From NCBI GenBank assembly GCA_027293665.1, contig JAPUFN010000138.1, positions 1-22,421 of the forward strand: a DNA stretch of 22,421 nt, given 5' to 3'. The number at the start of each line of letters is the position of its first letter. The first letter of the stretch is position 1. Below are positions 13,908-21,655 of this stretch, piece by piece. The position numbers were made by a program, and so were the translations under genes. The notes under the pieces were generated by a model that ran no database searches, was not told where the DNA came from, and saw nothing but the letters and a program-made list of their open reading frames with translations. This DNA is from Gammaproteobacteria bacterium (GTDB taxonomy: Bacteria; Pseudomonadota; Gammaproteobacteria; Pseudomonadales; Azotimanducaceae).

Positions 13908-15229
13908 CGTTCGAACTCCAGTGCCACCCCCATGGGTCCGGGTTCGAAGCTGCCATCTCGATAACGCAGATGGCCGTTCACCCAGGTTGCGCGGACGCGG
14001 CTGTGGAGTTCAATGCCGCTGAATGGACTCCAGCCGCACTTGGAGTGGATCTCTGCCGGATCTGTCGACTGAGCCGGGTCGATGACGACCAGGTCGGCAT
14101 GGTAGCCCTCACGGATAAAACCACGCTCGCGTACGCCGAATAGACGCGCCGGGGCGTGAGCCGTTTTTGCCACGACCTTCTCGATGCTGAACACGCCATT
14201 TCTGACATGTTCCAGCAGCGAAACCAGCGCGTGCTGAGTCATCGGCAGACCGGCCGGGGCTTCCAGGTAGGGTCGCGCTTTCTCTTCGATCGTGTGCGGC
14301 GCGTGGTCCGTTGCGATCACGTCGATGAGATCGTCATTCACACCCGCCAGCAGTGCCAGGCGGTCCTGCGCCGATTTAATTGCTGGATTGCATTTGATGT
14401 CCGCACCTTTCTCCGGATACCAGCTGTCATCAAAAAACAGGTGGTGCACGCAAGCTTCAACGGTGATCTTCTTGGATCCGAGATCGCCTGGCGTGAAGAG
14501 ATCGAGCTCCCGTGCTGTGGTCAGATGCAACACGTGGAGTCTCGCTCCGTGGCGCTTCGCCAGTGACACGGCAAGAGATGATGATTTGTAGCAGGCTTCG
14601 GCAGATCGTATGTGCGGATGTTCGGTGAAGGGAATCTCGTCGCCGTATTTTTTCTTTGCAGCTTCTTCGTTTGCGAGAATTGTGGGCGTGTCTTCGCAAT
14701 GGGTCGCGATAATTAAATCCGTACCCGCAAAGATGCCATTCAGAGTCTCCTCATTGTCGACGAGCATGTTGCCGGTGCTTGCGCCCATGAACACTTTCAC
14801 GCCGCAGGCCAGCAGTGGGTCGACTGACTTGATTACCTCGAGATTGTCATTGGTGGCGCCGAAATAGAAGGCGTAGTTCGCAGCCGATCGGTCTGCCGCC
14901 CGCACGTGTTTGTCGGCCAATGCGTCGTGGGTAATTGTCAGCGGGTTGCAGTTTGGCATCTCCATGTAACTGGTCGTTCCGCCAGCCAGTGCCGCCATGG
15001 ATTCGCTGCGGATGTTGCCTTTGTGCTCGAACCCAGGCTCCCGGAAATGCACCTGATCATCGATCATTCCGGGCAGCAGGTAACAACCCTTCGCGTCGTA
15101 ACTTTCGACCCCGGCGGGAGTTGCCCGGTTGATGCCTGCAATGCGGCCATCGACGACGAGCAGATCGCCCTCGACCGTCGTGCCTTCGTTGACGATTCGG
15201 GCGTTCCTGATCTGATATGAAGTGCTCAT
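13904..15229 (-). CDS. pyrC: Dihydroorotase (class I, amidohydrolase)
   Basis: 441 residues of the cyclic amidohydrolase fold. Visible elements are LLPGMIDDQVHFREPGFEHK (metal-site strand and REPG loop), GGTTSYMEMPNCNP, CGVKVFMGASTGNML with the lysine expected to be carboxylated, ATHCEDT, LHVLHLTTARELD, VIATDHAPHT (catalytic Asp) and REGYHADLVVIDP. It closely follows the dihydroorotase type I know from Bacteroidetes and some Proteobacteria. In that group the first His of the usual HxH is Gln (DDQVHF), as here. The reaction would be carbamoyl-aspartate to dihydroorotate; a hydantoinase-type relative cannot be excluded. It starts 2 bp after the RidA gene on the same strand, so they form an operon. 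Its stop overlaps that of the convergent NMO-family gene. Confidence 0.85.
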   Translation of the reverse strand: MSTSYQIRNARIVNEGTTVEGDLLVVDGRIAGINRATPAGVESYDAKGCYLLPGMIDDQVHFREPGFEHKGNIRSESMAALAGGTTSYMEMPNCNPLTITHDALADKHVRAADRSAANYAFYFGATNDNLEVIKSVDPLLACGVKVFMGASTGNMLVDNEETLNGIFAGTDLIIATHCEDTPTILANEEAAKKKYGDEIPFTEHPHIRSAEACYKSSSLAVSLAKRHGARLHVLHLTTARELDLFTPGDLGSKKITVEACVHHLFFDDSWYPEKGADIKCNPAIKSAQDRLALLAGVNDDLIDVIATDHAPHTIEEKARPYLEAPAGLPMTQHALVSLLEHVRNGVFSIEKVVAKTAHAPARLFGVRERGFIREGYHADLVVIDPAQSTDPAEIHSKCGWSPFSGIELHSRVRATWVNGHLRYRDGSFEPGPMGVALEFER

Positions 15230-15231
15230 TG

Positions 15232-15705
15232 CTATTTACGCAGCTTCAATTCCGCCTCGATTTCCACAGGTACGCCGAACGGCAGTTCCGCCATCCCAAC
15301 GGCCGACCGGGTGTGGGCGCCGCATTGTGCACCGAACACCTCCAGGATTAACTCCGACGCGCCGTTGATTACCGCTGGCAGATTATTGAAGCCGGGTGCT
15401 GCGTTCACCATGCCGAAAAGCTTCAGCCAGCCAGCCACGCGATCGAGATCGCCGAGTTCCTGCTGGAGGGTTGCGAGCATTCCCAGCGCGACGGACTTTG
15501 CAGCTGTATAGCCTTCCTCGACGCTCAACTCCGCGCCAACTTTACCCAGTGGCCTGGCCAGCGATCCGTCGGCGGCCAGCGGTACGTGGCCCGCCAGATA
15601 GGCGTGCTGACCGTCGATGCGAATGAGCTCGAAAGGCAGGTTGGCAGTCTGCATGGGTTGTGGCAGTACCAGCTCGAGCGATGCGAGTTTCTGCTCGGGT
15701 GTCAT
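15232..15705 (-). CDS. RidA-family protein (YjgF/YER057c/UK114, long subgroup)
   Basis: 157 residues with a strong ribosome site (GAGGGAG) before the ATG. The sequence LAGHVPLAADGSLARPLGKV, LSVEEGYTAAKSVALGMLAT, GDLDRVAGWLKLFGMVNAAP, LPAVINGASELILEVFG and RSAVGMAELPFGVPVEIEAE fits the approximately 155-residue RidA subgroup. The RSAVG arginine corresponds to the substrate-carboxylate-binding Arg of RidA. Canonical RidA deaminates reactive enamines and imines; the activity of this longer subgroup is less certain. It is the first gene of a two-gene unit with dihydroorotase. Confidence 0.9.
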   Translation of the reverse strand: MTPEQKLASLELVLPQPMQTANLPFELIRIDGQHAYLAGHVPLAADGSLARPLGKVGAELSVEEGYTAAKSVALGMLATLQQELGDLDRVAGWLKLFGMVNAAPGFNNLPAVINGASELILEVFGAQCGAHTRSAVGMAELPFGVPVEIEAELKLRK

Positions 15706-15847
15706 TTTTCTCCCTCGATTCGTGCTTGTTTCAAGATTCTCTCATGATTCCTTCGTCTTTCCTGTCACGATTCGGCTCGCGGAAGTTTGCAAAAGTGTGA
15801 GCCAGTTCCGCTACTTTATCCCAATTACCGGGCTGCGGTGGGGCAGA

Positions 15848-15863
15848 TGTGTGCTGTGTCACA
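15848..15863. promoter_or_regulatory. CRP/Vfr-like site
   Basis: TGTGT-GCTGTG-TCACA matches the CRP half-sites TGTGA and TCACA at nine of ten positions with the proper 6-bp spacer. Its centre (15855.5) lies about 40.5 bp upstream of the start point predicted from the -10 element at 15884-15889, the geometry of a class II activator site. Confidence 0.45.
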
Positions 15864-15883
15864 CTCATGCGCCGTCTGCTTCC

Positions 15884-15889
15884 TATACT
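15884..15889 (+). promoter_or_regulatory. -10 element TATACT for the outer-membrane barrel gene
   Basis: TATACT differs from TATAAT at one position. No good -35 hexamer sits 16-18 bp upstream, consistent with dependence on an activator bound at the overlapping CRP-like site. The predicted start near 15896 leaves a leader of about 34 nt before the GTG at 15930. Confidence 0.45.
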
Positions 15890-15929
15890 GAAAAGGATCA
15901 TCACTTGCGTAGTACCTTGGAGGCGAGTT

Positions 15930-16685
15930 GTGAAGCAGTATCAACGCATTGGCCTGATTTTTACGGCTACTTTTTTTCTAGCGCTACCAGCGAGCGCAGA
16001 TACCCTGTTCGGCGTGTATGCCGGTGCCGGCACCTGGCGCCAGGAACTCAATGGCGAGATCGCAACCGGTCCGATTAATATCGATGTGGAAGATGATCTT
16101 GCGCTCGACGACGAGCTCAACAACGTCATGTACCTCGCCATCGAGCACCCGCTGCCGTTCGTGCCGAACGTTCGATTGAATTACACCGATCTCTCGTTGT
16201 CATGTGACAGCGTGTTGTCTCGCCCGATCGAGTTCAACAACATCGTCTTCAACTTGAGCGAAGCGATCGCGACCGATGTCGATGTGACACAGATAGACCT
16301 GGTGCTCTATTACGAGCTTCTGGACAATGTGGTGTCGCTCGATGTTGGCGTTGCAGCCCGCTGGATCGATGGTGAGTTTTCGCTTATGTCGCTTAACCAG
16401 ACCGCAAGAGCTCAATTCGATGTAGTGATTCCGACTGCGTACGTGAAGGTGCGGGCAGACCTGCCTTTTTCCGGATTCTGGATTGGTGCCGAAATGCAGG
16501 CATCGGGCTACAAAGGCAATGATCTGATGGATGCCAACGCGCAGATCGGCTGGGAGTCTCCGCTTCGTCTGGGCGCAGAGCTTGGCTGGCGCACTTTCGA
16601 TGTCGAGTTCAGCGATCTCGGTGACATCGCCGAGGCTGGTCTCGATATCAGTGGTCCCTACTTCGCTTTCAACTTTCATTTCTGA
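15930..16685 (+). CDS. Outer-membrane beta-barrel protein, TIGR04219-like
   Basis: I chose GTG 15930 because GGAGG lies 6 nt upstream and translation from it gives a textbook signal peptide (MKQYQRIGLIFTATFFLALP, cleavage after ASA). An upstream in-frame ATG at 15849 would put 27 unlikely residues in front and lies inside the CRP-like site. The mature protein (about 228 residues) starts DTLFGVYAGAGTWRQELNG, alternates polar and hydrophobic residues throughout, and ends FAFNFHF, with the terminal Phe expected of outer-membrane barrels. The GVYAGAGTWRQ start is what I associate with the TIGR04219 outer-membrane family of gammaproteobacteria, whose function is unknown. It could be a small porin or adhesin-like barrel. 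Confidence 0.82.
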   Translation: MKQYQRIGLIFTATFFLALPASADTLFGVYAGAGTWRQELNGEIATGPINIDVEDDLALDDELNNVMYLAIEHPLPFVPNVRLNYTDLSLSCDSVLSRPIEFNNIVFNLSEAIATDVDVTQIDLVLYYELLDNVVSLDVGVAARWIDGEFSLMSLNQTARAQFDVVIPTAYVKVRADLPFSGFWIGAEMQASGYKGNDLMDANAQIGWESPLRLGAELGWRTFDVEFSDLGDIAEAGLDISGPYFAFNFHF

Positions 16686-16707
16686 GTTTACTCCGTCGAC
16701 GTCACTG

Positions 16708-16757
16708 CGCCCGTAGTCGTGAGACTACCGGGCGTAGTTTCGTCAGCCCCTTTTTTT
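16708..16757 (+). terminator. Candidate terminator hairpin
   Basis: CGCCCGTAGTC (16708-16718), loop GTGA, and GACTACCGGGCG (16723-16734) form an 11-bp stem with one bulged base. A T7 run follows at 16751-16757, about 16 nt beyond the stem, which is further than usual. It lies between the barrel gene and the glc promoter and probably separates the two units. Confidence 0.5.
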
Positions 16758-16778
16758 CATCGTAACCTTCGCATCGCG

Positions 16779-16784
16779 TATAAT
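16779..16784 (+). promoter_or_regulatory. Consensus -10 TATAAT of glcDEF, giving a leaderless start
   Basis: TATAAT is a perfect -10 hexamer ending 8 bp before the ATG at 16793. The expected transcription start (7 bp after the hexamer) falls at about 16791, leaving 0-2 nt of leader. The TAA inside TATAAT is in frame with glcD, so no earlier start exists. No Shine-Dalgarno is visible. The -35 region is poor (TTCATC at 17-bp spacing). Confidence 0.6.
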
Positions 16785-16792
16785 GTCCGGCT

Positions 16793-18247
16793 ATGAGCCG
16801 GAAACTCGTACGCAGACTCCTGCAGCGCACTCTGCCCCGTCATTGCCTGATCACCGATCCCGTTGCACTGAAACCTTATGAGACCGATGGCTTAACTGCC
16901 ATTCGCCAGCCCCCCTGGCTGGTGGCGCTTCCGGAAACTGAATCGCAGGTGGCAGCCGTGCTGCGCATCTGCCGCGAGCACGCCGTTCCGGTTGTACCAC
17001 GCGGTGCAGGAACCGGTCTCTCCGGCGGCGCGAGACCGGTAGAGGGTGGCGTCGTAGTCGGCCTGTCCCGGCTCAATAAGATACTGGAAGTGGATCTCGA
17101 TAACTGCGTGGCTTGCCTCCAGCCAGGTGTGAGAAATCTTGCGATCAGCGAAGCCGTTGCCGAGCATGGTCTTTACTACGCCCCGGATCCCTCATCGCAG
17201 ATCGCCTGTTCGATCGGCGGTAACGTTGCTGAGAATTCCGGCGGTGTGCATTGCCTCAAATACGGCTTGACCGTGCACAATGTCGTCGGCCTAAAGGTGC
17301 TCATGATGACCGGAGAAGTACTGCACCTTGGTGGCAGAGGGCAGGAACTGGACGGTTACGACCTGCTGGCGCTGATGTGCGGTTCCGAAGGCATGCTGGG
17401 TGTGGTGACGGAAGTCTGGGTGAAACTTCTACCGGTGCCACCGGTAAAAAAAGTGCTGCTTGCTGCATTTGCGCAGGTATCGGCTGCGGCGGCGGCCGTG
17501 AGCGAGATCATCACTGCGGGCCTGATACCGGCAGGTCTGGAAATGATGGATCGACTGGCGATACAAGCTGCCGAGGCATACGTCCACGCCGGATATCCGC
17601 TGGACGCGCAGGCAATCCTGCTATGCGAACTCGACGGGGTCGCGCAAGAAGTCGAAGCCGATGCTGCTCTGGTTGAGCGCCTGTTGCGGGATCTCGGTGC
17701 AATCGATGTGCAGATCGCTGATGATCCTCAGGCACAGGCGCGTCTGTGGCTGGGCCGGAAGGCGGCCTTTCCGGCCGTGGGGCGACTGGCACCCGATTAC
17801 TACTGCATGGATGGCACCATTCCACGCTATCGTCTGGCCGAGGTGCTGCAGCAGATCGAAAGTCTGTCAGTTGAATACAAACTTAGAGTGGCGAATGTTT
17901 TCCATGCAGGTGACGGCAATCTTCATCCTCTGATTCTTTACGACGCCGACATCCCGGGAGAACTCGAGAAAGCCGAGGCCATGGGCGGGCGCATACTCGA
18001 ACTGTGTGTTGCCGCGGGCGGCACGATCACGGGCGAACACGGGGTCGGGGTTGAGAAACTCGATCAGATGTGTGTCCAGTTCAACAGTGACGAACTCGAA
18101 CAGTTTGAGCGCTTAAAAGCAGCGTTCGATCCGGCAGGAATTGCCAACCCCGGCAAGGCCATTCCGACGCTAACCCGTTGTGCAGAAATCGGTGGCATGC
18201 ACGTACACAATGGTAAGTTGCCGTTTCGAAATCTGGAGCGGTTCTAA
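16793..18247 (+). CDS. glcD: Glycolate dehydrogenase, FAD-linked catalytic subunit GlcD
   Basis: 484 residues. The FAD-binding (PCMH-type) core reads VPVVPRGAGTGLSGGARPVE, then QPGVRNLAISEAVAEHGLYY, APDPSSQIACSIGGNVAENS and GGVHCLKYGLTVHNVVG. The C-terminal part has LGRKAAFPAVGRLAPDYYCM, RVANVFHAGDGNLHPLILYD, GEHGVGVEKLDQMC and the closing MHVHNGKLPFRNLERF. These match E. coli GlcD as I remember it nearly block by block, and distinguish it from D-lactate dehydrogenases. With GlcE and GlcF it oxidises glycolate to glyoxylate at the membrane. The N-terminus is shorter than E. coli's by about 15 residues, but an in-frame TAA 12 nt upstream and a consensus -10 fix the start. The next gene begins directly after its stop. 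Confidence 0.95.
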   Translation: MSRKLVRRLLQRTLPRHCLITDPVALKPYETDGLTAIRQPPWLVALPETESQVAAVLRICREHAVPVVPRGAGTGLSGGARPVEGGVVVGLSRLNKILEVDLDNCVACLQPGVRNLAISEAVAEHGLYYAPDPSSQIACSIGGNVAENSGGVHCLKYGLTVHNVVGLKVLMMTGEVLHLGGRGQELDGYDLLALMCGSEGMLGVVTEVWVKLLPVPPVKKVLLAAFAQVSAAAAAVSEIITAGLIPAGLEMMDRLAIQAAEAYVHAGYPLDAQAILLCELDGVAQEVEADAALVERLLRDLGAIDVQIADDPQAQARLWLGRKAAFPAVGRLAPDYYCMDGTIPRYRLAEVLQQIESLSVEYKLRVANVFHAGDGNLHPLILYDADIPGELEKAEAMGGRILELCVAAGGTITGEHGVGVEKLDQMCVQFNSDELEQFERLKAAFDPAGIANPGKAIPTLTRCAEIGGMHVHNGKLPFRNLERF

Positions 18248-19300
18248 TTGGCAGATCGTGACATCAGTGACGAGCTTCAGGAATCTATCGCACAAGCACG
18301 TGACGCCGGTGTTTCCGTGGCGATTGCGGGCAGTGGCAGTAAAGAGTTCCTCGTCCACTCAGATACTGAGACAACCCAGTCCCGCCTGCTCAGCGTTGCC
18401 GAACACACCGGCGTGGTTGCTTATCGTCCCGCTGAACTCGTGATCACCGCACGTGCAGGAACACCATTGCGGGAACTTGCAGCGCTACTGGCGCGGGCAA
18501 ATCAGATGCTGCCGTTCGAGCCACCGCTGTTTCGCGGGATGGGTACGCTGGGTGGGGCGATCGCAAGCGGTCTTGCGGGGTCCGGGAGGCCGTGGCGCGG
18601 CAGCGTGCGCGATGCCGTGCTGGGGGTCGTCATGATTAATGGTCTTGGCCAGAAGCTTACGTTCGGCGGACAGGTCATGAAGAACGTCGCTGGCTATGAT
18701 GTTTCCCGTCTGCAAGTGGGCGCATTTGGTACGTTGGGAGTTCTGTTAGAAATCAGTATTCGCGTGATCCCTAAGCCGGCGAGTGAAATGACTCTGAAAC
18801 TGGAGCTCGATTGCCTCGAATCCTTGTCAAAAATGCGGGAGTGGGCACGAAAACCTCTACCAATTACGGCAAGCTGCTATCATGACAATATGCTGTATGT
18901 TCGATTATCCGGTGCTGAGACAGCGGTGCTTGCAGGTGCAAGTGAAACCGGTGGCGAGATTGCGGGCGATCTGAACTGGTGGGATAAGCTCAACGATCAC
19001 GATCTGCCGTTCTTTAAAGAACCGGGTTCGCTACTACGCCAGATGTCACCACCGGCACAAGAGCTTGTCAACGATGCCTGCGTGCTTGAGTGGAGCGGTG
19101 CGAAGCGCTGGTTCTATGGCGACGAATCCGAATATCATGGTACAGGTACTAAATTATTCGGCGCAGGATTTGCCCAGGTGGCGGTAAGCTCGCCGGCTGC
19201 CGATCCCGTGCGCGGCGATGTTCAACGGCGCATCAAACAGGCATTCGATCCAGACAACGTCCTCAACCCGGAGCTCCTCCGTGCAAACGAAGCTGCCTGA
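18248..19300 (+). CDS. glcE: Glycolate dehydrogenase FAD-binding subunit GlcE
   Basis: 350 residues starting at TTG 18248, immediately after the glcD stop, with GGAG about 9 nt upstream inside glcD. The FAD-fold motifs are VAIAGSGSKEFLV, AELVITARAGTPLRELAALL, RGMGTLGGAIASGLAGSGRP, WRGSVRDAVLGVVMINGLGQ, FGGQVMKNVAGYDVSRLQVG and FGTLGVLLEISIRVIP. These are the GlcE signature (the subunit lacks the catalytic C-terminal part of GlcD). The C-terminal region contains LPITASCYHDNMLYVRLSG and ends in a basic helix with FDPDNVLNPELL. It is an electron-carrying partner of GlcD and GlcF. The next gene starts inside its last codons. Confidence 0.93.
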   Translation: MADRDISDELQESIAQARDAGVSVAIAGSGSKEFLVHSDTETTQSRLLSVAEHTGVVAYRPAELVITARAGTPLRELAALLARANQMLPFEPPLFRGMGTLGGAIASGLAGSGRPWRGSVRDAVLGVVMINGLGQKLTFGGQVMKNVAGYDVSRLQVGAFGTLGVLLEISIRVIPKPASEMTLKLELDCLESLSKMREWARKPLPITASCYHDNMLYVRLSGAETAVLAGASETGGEIAGDLNWWDKLNDHDLPFFKEPGSLLRQMSPPAQELVNDACVLEWSGAKRWFYGDESEYHGTGTKLFGAGFAQVAVSSPAADPVRGDVQRRIKQAFDPDNVLNPELLRANEAA

Positions 19301-20498
19301 AGCGATTGTCGCCACCACCAAGGGACGCCGCGCAGAACAGATCCTGCGAAGCTGTGTCCACTGTGGTTTCTGCAATGCCACCTGCCCGACATATGAGCTG
19401 CTCGGGGACGAGCTCGACGGCCCACGCGGGCGGATTTATCTGATCAAAGAGATGCTCGAGGCGCAGAAAGTCGAATCCGTTACCGTCACTCATCTGGATC
19501 GCTGCCTGACCTGCAGAGCGTGTGAAACGACCTGTCCCAGTGGTGTGGAATACTCACAATTGCTCGAGATCGCGCGTGACTATGTCAGCAGCAATTACCG
19601 GCGCGACCTGCTCGATCGTCTTAAGCGCCTGTGGTTGATTCGCACGGTGCCGTACAAGCGGCGATTCCGGCGCTGGGCGCAACTCGGTCGGGCGATGAGA
19701 TGGTTTCTTCCCAAGCGATTGCGGGAAATGCTGCCGGTCGCGTCTACGGTAGAAGCACTCCAGGCGACGCCGCCGGTGAGCCCATCCGTGGCGGCCAGTT
19801 CCGTGCTGCTGCTCAACGGCTGTGTTCAGCAGGTAACGACCCCGCAGGTGAATGCAGCCCTGCGGGAACTGCTTGCAGCGCGCGGCATAGCCGTGGTTGA
19901 ACTGGCCGAAGAAGGCTGCTGTGGCGCGCTCGAACTGCACCTGGGAAAGGAGCCGGGTGCGCTTGCAACGATGCGAAACCTGCTTGATACCCTCGCACCC
20001 CGGCTTGACGAGGTGGATGCGGTGATCTCCACAGCGAGCGGTTGTGGCATAACGTTGAAAGACTACCCGCGTCTTCTCAAAGATGACGCAACACATGGAA
20101 AGCTCGCGCGACGGCTGGGTGACAAGCTACTCGACGTGGGAGAGTACTTGTTGAGCCTGGATTTATCGTGGCGCAAACAAGATGAGGTCCTGGCGGTAGC
20201 ATTGCACCAACCATGTACGCTGCAACACGGTCAGAAACTGGGTGATGAAGCCAGGCAGTTGCTGCAAAATGCCGGCTACGACCTGGTGGCGGTGCGTGAT
20301 GAGCATTCGTGTTGCGGATCTGCGGGGACTTATTCCCTGTTGCAGGCTAAGTTGAGCTCACAGTTGCGAGATCGAAAAATCAGTTGCCTGGAGTCGGGAC
20401 AGCCGGACGTGATCGCGACTTCAAATGTCGGTTGTCACACCCATCTTGCAGTAGCAGCCAGCGTACCCGTTGTGCATTGGATTGAATTACTCCGGTAG
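19281..20498 (+). CDS. glcF: Glycolate dehydrogenase iron-sulfur subunit GlcF
   Basis: 405 residues from GTG 19281 (GGAG about 7 nt upstream), overlapping glcE by 20 bp. The start (M)QTKLPEAIV resembles E. coli GlcF MQTQL. Two [4Fe-4S] ferredoxin-type clusters are visible: CVHCGFCNATCP (Cys25, 28, 31, 35) followed by TYELLGDELDGPRGRIYLIK, and CLTCRACETTCP (Cys75, 78, 81, 85). The C-terminal half has two CCG domains, EEGCCGALELH with TASGCGITLKDY, and HQPCTLQHGQKLGDEA with HSCCGSAGTYSLLQ, and ends HWIELLR. It passes electrons from the flavin subunits to the quinone pool. No glcC, glcG, glcB or glcA is seen nearby, so regulation and uptake genes are elsewhere. Confidence 0.95.
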   Translation: MQTKLPEAIVATTKGRRAEQILRSCVHCGFCNATCPTYELLGDELDGPRGRIYLIKEMLEAQKVESVTVTHLDRCLTCRACETTCPSGVEYSQLLEIARDYVSSNYRRDLLDRLKRLWLIRTVPYKRRFRRWAQLGRAMRWFLPKRLREMLPVASTVEALQATPPVSPSVAASSVLLLNGCVQQVTTPQVNAALRELLAARGIAVVELAEEGCCGALELHLGKEPGALATMRNLLDTLAPRLDEVDAVISTASGCGITLKDYPRLLKDDATHGKLARRLGDKLLDVGEYLLSLDLSWRKQDEVLAVALHQPCTLQHGQKLGDEARQLLQNAGYDLVAVRDEHSCCGSAGTYSLLQAKLSSQLRDRKISCLESGQPDVIATSNVGCHTHLAVAASVPVVHWIELLR

Positions 20499-20590
20499 TA
20501 CATTGCTGTGGTGTGCGAGCTGAAAATGATTCGAGGCTGTCAATTCGACTCATCGATGTTCCATAAACGAAAGCTCGAAAGAGGTGGCTG

Positions 20591-21157
20591 ATGCCGCTAT
20601 TGCCTGAACTGATTGTGACGCCGCGACTGCGGCTGCGGGTGCCCGATGCAGCGGACAGCGGTGAGCTGAACGCCGCTGTGATCGCATCTTTTACCGAGCT
20701 TACGCGCTGGCTTCCGTGGGCGCAGGAGCCGCAGACCCTTGCGGAAACAGAAGATTACTGCCGGTCGTCGCGCGAGAAGTGGCTCTCCGACGAGTGCCTG
20801 AACCTGTTGCTGGTCACGAAATCCGATGGGGCGATCATCGGCAGTGCCGGCTATCCCAGACTTGACTGGGAGGTGCCCAGTTTCGAGATCGGCTACTGGT
20901 GCAGTACCGCGGAGATTGGCAAGGGATATGTATCTGAAGCGACTTATGCCCTTGCTGCGCATGCGTTTTCCCAGTTGTCGGCGGCGCGGGTAGAGCTGCG
21001 CGTCGACGATCTCAATGAGCGAAGTTGGCGAGTCGCCCAGAGGCTGGGCTTCCAGTTAGAGGGCTTGCTGCGATCGGACACCCGGGATGCCAATGGTCGC
21101 CTGCGAGACACACGGGTCTATGGCGCGGTCGCGCTGCAGGATCTGCGCTCGAGCTAA
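20591..21157 (+). CDS. GNAT N-acetyltransferase, RimJ/RimL type
   Basis: 188 residues with AGAGGTGG shortly before the ATG. The start LPELIVTPRLRLRVPDAADS is typical of Acetyltransf_3/RimJ-RimL proteins. WLPWAQEPQTLAETEDYCRS, GSAGYPRLDWEVPSFEIGYW, the acetyl-CoA loop region EIGKGYVSEATYALAAHAF, and VELRVDDLNERSWRVAQRLG with FQLEGLLRSDTRDANGRLRD complete the fold. It should transfer acetyl from acetyl-CoA to an amine, either a protein N-terminus or a small molecule such as an amino acid or antibiotic; the substrate is not readable. It sits alone, 92 bp after glcF, and converges on the LpoP-like gene with only 30 bp between. Confidence 0.9.
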   Translation: MPLLPELIVTPRLRLRVPDAADSGELNAAVIASFTELTRWLPWAQEPQTLAETEDYCRSSREKWLSDECLNLLLVTKSDGAIIGSAGYPRLDWEVPSFEIGYWCSTAEIGKGYVSEATYALAAHAFSQLSAARVELRVDDLNERSWRVAQRLGFQLEGLLRSDTRDANGRLRDTRVYGAVALQDLRSS

Positions 21158-21187
21158 CGCAAACGGACGATTCCCTGACCGCTGAAT

Positions 21188-21655
21188 TCAACCGCGGTAG
21201 CTGCGCCAGCGCTCGCGAATTCTACTGGCATCTTCGAGATCCCCCTGCGCGGCCTTGGCATCCGCAATCACCAGCCAGGCATCACGCTGCCAGTCAGTGC
21301 GTGTACCGGCCAGAGCGAGTGCTTTGTTGGCGTATTGGATTGCCGCTGTCGGCTGCTGATTGGCTATTTCGAGTTGCGCGAGCTGTACCCACAGATCCGC
21401 CCGTCTTGGCTCGATGCGGATGGCCCGTTCCAGATACGCGATGGCCTCTGCCAGTGAACCACCACTGGCAGCGCGCTCGCTCTGCTGCAATAACGCAAGC
21501 GTTGCGGTGGCGGTTGCCGGGGATTCGGTCGAGGTTGAAGAGGCGGACTCCGTCGCTGGTTCAGCGTCATCGATTGCAACGCCCGTACAGCCGGCAGCCA
21601 CAACCAGCAGCCATGCGACTGCAAGCTGGTGGCCATGATGTGTCAGTTGGTTCAT
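21188..21655 (-). CDS. TPR lipoprotein, LpoP-like candidate activator of PBP1b
   Basis: 155 residues from ATG 21655, which overlaps the mrcB stop (ATGA). The N-terminus HQLAVAWLLVVAAGC is a lipoprotein signal with lipobox AAGC. A low-complexity Ser/Thr/Ala/Glu linker (about residues 35-55) follows, then two TPR-like repeats (LAEAIAYLERAIRIEPRRAD and PTAAIQYANKALALAG) and a third partial helix pair. In Pseudomonas aeruginosa the TPR lipoprotein LpoP activates PBP1b and is encoded beside it. Lipobox, linker, TPRs and position all agree here. The role is inferred from this; no residue in the repeat proves it. An earlier in-frame ATG at 21739 would bury the signal peptide and is unlikely. Confidence 0.82.
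   Translation of the reverse strand: MNQLTHHGHQLAVAWLLVVAAGCTGVAIDDAEPATESASSTSTESPATATATLALLQQSERAASGGSLAEAIAYLERAIRIEPRRADLWVQLAQLEIANQQPTAAIQYANKALALAGTRTDWQRDAWLVIADAKAAQGDLEDASRIRERWRSYRG

Noticed and set aside
15849..15929. Earlier ATG (15849) for the outer-membrane barrel
   Set aside because: It would add 27 residues ahead of a perfect signal peptide and lies within the CRP-like site upstream of the -10 element. GTG 15930 has GGAGG at 6 nt.
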